Positions 60,991 to 64,000 of a DNA stretch of 64,000 nucleotides are shown here, one piece after another. The stretch comes from Oasisia sp. SBJ-2009. Lineage: Eukaryota > Annelida > Polychaeta > Sabellida > Siboglinidae. A program made the translations under genes and the position numbers. Under the pieces are notes generated by a model that searched no databases, was not told the DNA's origin, and worked only from the letters and a program-made list of their open reading frames with translations. The first letter of the stretch is position 1. Each line of letters begins with the position of its first letter. The DNA is taken from positions 18,991,213 through 19,055,212 of the forward strand of contig OZ024861.1 of NCBI GenBank assembly GCA_964017155.1, written 5' to 3'.

Positions 60991-63900
60991 ACCCACCACC
61001 TCCCCATCTTCTATCCTCCATCACCACCACCTCCCCACCTTCTATCCTCCATCACCACCACCTCCCCACCTTCTATCCTCCATCACCACCACCTCCCCAT
61101 GTTCTATCCTCCATCACCACCACCTCCCCCATCTTCTATCCTCCATCACTACCACCTCCCCATCTTCTATCCTCCATCACCACCACCTCCCCCACCTTCT
61201 ATCCTCCATCACCACTACCTCCCCACCTTCTATCCTCCATCACCACCACCTCCCCCACCTTCTATGACCCATCACCACCACCTTCCCCATCTTCTATCCT
61301 CCATCACCACCACCTCCCCCATCTTCTATGACCCATCACCACCACCTCCCCCATCTTCTACGACCCATCACCACCACCTCCCCCATCTTCTATCCTCCAT
61401 CACCACCACCTCCCCCATCTTCTACGACCCATCACCACCACCTCCCCCATCTTCTACGACCCATCACCACCACCTCCCCCATCTTCTACGACCCATCACC
61501 ACCACCTCCCCCATCTTCTACGACCCATCACCACCACCTCCCCCATCTTCTACGACCCATCACCACCACCTCCACAATCTTCTATACCCCATCACCACCA
61601 CATCCCCCATCTTCTATCCTCCATCACCACCACCTCCCCATCTTCTATACCCCATCACCACCACATCCCCCATCTTCTATCCTCCATCACCATGACCTCC
61701 CCCATCTTCTACGACCCATCACCACCACCTCCCCCATCTTCTACGACCCATCACCACCACCTCCCCATCTTCTATACCCCATCACCACCACATCCCCCAT
61801 CTTCTATCCTCCATCACCATGACCTCCCCCACCTTCTATGACCCATCACCACCACCTCCCCATCTTCTACACCCCATCACCACCACCTCCCCCACCTTCT
61901 AAGACACATCACCACCACCTCCCCATCTTCTATGACCCATCACCACCACCTCCCCATCTTCTACACCCCATCACCACCACCTCCCCCACCTTCTAAGACA
62001 CATCACCACCACCTCCCCATCTTCTATGCCCCATCACCACCACCTCCCCCACCTTCTAAGACACATCACCACCACCTCCCCCACCTTCTAAGACACATCA
62101 CCACCACCTCCCCATCTTCTATGCCCCATCACCACCACCTCCCCCACCTTCTAAGACACATCACCACCACCTCCCCATCTTCTATGCCCCATCACCACCA
62201 CCTCCCCCACCTTCTAAGACACATCACCACCACCTCCCCCACCTTCTATGACCCATCACCACCACCTCCCCATCTTCTACACCCCATCACCACCACCTCC
62301 CCCACCTTCTAAGACCCATCTCCACCACCTCCCCATCTTCTATGACCCATCACCACCACCTCCCCATCACCACCCCATCACCACCACCTCCCCCACCTTC
62401 TATCCTCCATCACCACCACCTCGCCCATCTTCTATAACCCCATCACCACCACCTCCCCCATTTTTTACGACCCATCACCACCACCTCCCCCATCTTCTAC
62501 GACCCATCACCACCACCTTCCCCATCTTCTATCCTCCATCACCACCACCTCCCCCACCTTCTATGACCCATCACCACCACCTTCCCCATCTTCTATCCTC
62601 CATCACCACCACCTCCCCCATCTTCTATGACCCATCACCACCACCTCCCCCATCTTCTACGACCCATCACCACCACCTCCCCCATCTTCTATCCTCCATC
62701 ACCACCACCTCCCCCATCTTCTACGACCCATCACCACCACCTCCCCCATCTTCTACGACCCATCACCACCACCTCCCCCATCTTCTACGACCCATCACCA
62801 CCACCTCCCCCATCTTCTACGACCCATCACCACCACCTCCCCCATCTTCTACGACCCATCACCACCACCTCCACAATCTTCTATACCCCATCACCACCAC
62901 ATCCCCCATCTTCTATCCTCCATCACCACCACCTCCCCATCTTCTATACCCCATCACCACCACATCCCCCATCTTCTATCCTCCATCACCATGACCTCCC
63001 CCATCTTCTACGACCCATCACCACCACCTCCCCCATCTTCTACGACCCATCACCACCACCTCCCCATCTTCTATACCCCATCACCACCACATCCCCCATC
63101 TTCTATCCTCCATCACCATGACCTCCCCCACCTTCTATGACCCATCACCACCACCTCCCCATCTTCTACACCCCATCACCACCACCTCCCCCACCTTCTA
63201 AGACACATCACCACCACCTCCCCATCTTCTATGACCCATCACCACCACCTCCCCATCTTCTACACCCCATCACCACCACCTCCCCCACCTTCTAAGACAC
63301 ATCACCACCACCTCCCCATCTTCTATGCCCCATCACCACCACCTCCCCCACCTTCTAAGACACATCACCACCACCTCCCCCACCTTCTAAGACACATCAC
63401 CACCACCTCCCCATCTTCTATGCCCCATCACCACCACCTCCCCCACCTTCTAAGACACATCACCACCACCTCCCCATCTTCTATGCCCCATCACCACCAC
63501 CTCCCCCACCTTCTAAGACACATCACCACCACCTCCCCCACCTTCTATGACCCATCACCACCACCTCCCCATCTTCTACACCCCATCACCACCACCTCCC
63601 CCACCTTCTAAGACCCATCTCCACCACCTCCCCATCTTCTATGACCCATCACCACCACCTCCCCATCACCACCCCATCACCACCACCTCCCCCACCTTCT
63701 ATCCTCCATCACCACCACCTCGCCCATCTTCTATAACCCCATCACCACCACCTCCCCCATTTTTTACGACCCATCACCACCACCTCCCCCATCTTCTACG
63801 ACCCATCACCACCACCTCCCCCATCTTCTATGACCCATCACCACCACCTCCCCCACCTTCTATGACCCATCACCACCACCTCCCCCACCTTCTATGACCC

Positions 63901-64000
63901 ATCACCACCACCTCCCCCACCTTCTATGACCCATCACCACCACATCCCCCATCTTCTATGACCCATCATCACCACCTCCCCCATCTTCTATGACCCATCA
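60991..64000. repeat. C-rich 31/32-bp minisatellite, over 90 copies, 1299-bp higher-order repeat
   Basis: The unit contains CCATCACCACCACCTCCCCC then ATCTTCTATGAC, with 31- and 32-bp versions according to the number of C. A block at about 61230-62500 recurs almost base for base at about 62529-63800, offset 1299 bp. The array continues past the right edge. The minus strand is G-rich (GGGGGAGGTGGTGGTGATGG) and each unit could form a two-tier G-quadruplex. Proline/histidine-rich plus frames of up to 256 codons are by-products. Confidence 0.97.

Noticed and set aside
60925..63897. Proline/histidine-rich extensin-like frames
   Set aside because: They derive from the C-rich 31/32-bp array, where length variation shifts the frame repeatedly. 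No host-gene context.

Overview
This is a window of animal (metazoan) nuclear DNA. The only clear host gene is the first coding exon of a membrane-bound cGMP-inhibited phosphodiesterase (PDE3), on the minus strand at 58968-59807. It ends at a canonical splice donor. The mobile-element remnants (a Kolobok-like transposon with a THAP domain, CR1/L2-type LINE pieces, a Penelope-like GIY-YIG fragment and a tRNA-derived SINE) suggest an invertebrate, perhaps a marine one, but I cannot name a phylum from this sequence.

The dominant feature is tandem repetition. More than 25 independent minisatellites and microsatellites cover, by my rough sum, nearly half of the 64 kb. Unit lengths run from 2 to 58 bp. 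The largest arrays are a 21-bp array (17418-22128, with higher-order repeats of about 1 kb), a 45-bp array (46763-50248), a 34-bp array (38684-40981), a C-rich 31/32-bp array that runs off the right edge (60991-64000, with a 1299-bp higher-order repeat), a 36-bp array (8010-9762) and a 27-bp array (13905-15655). Nearly all of the long open reading frames, including ones over 1000 codons, are artefacts of these arrays. The unit lacks stops and is often a multiple of three, so several frames on both strands stay open.

Layout: 1-4690, minisatellites; 4691-5610, a decayed LINE with a 16-bp array grown inside its reverse transcriptase; 6698-7976, a Kolobok-like element with TTAA target duplications and a broken THAP domain; 8010-16295, six arrays and a small telomere-motif inverted repeat; 16741-22128, a degenerate tandem pair leading into the 21-bp array; 23381-25285, two adjoining arrays; 25910-26741, a second TTAA element with 100-bp terminal inverted repeats; 28869-29265, the GIY-YIG fragment; 29688-40981, six more arrays and diverged dispersed repeats; 41189-41795, a SINE with a (GGTAAA)n tail; 43009-44000, a CT expansion ending in an assembly gap; 46056-56594, further arrays and a LINE 3' end; 57354-58691, an inverted-repeat-bounded segment with an unidentified 94-codon ORF; 58968-60000, PDE3 exon 1 and its CpG-rich promoter.

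PDE3 is transcribed leftwards. Vertebrate PDE3 genes have a long first intron, so much or all of positions 1-58967 may be PDE3 intron 1. That is inference: I found no second exon in the window.
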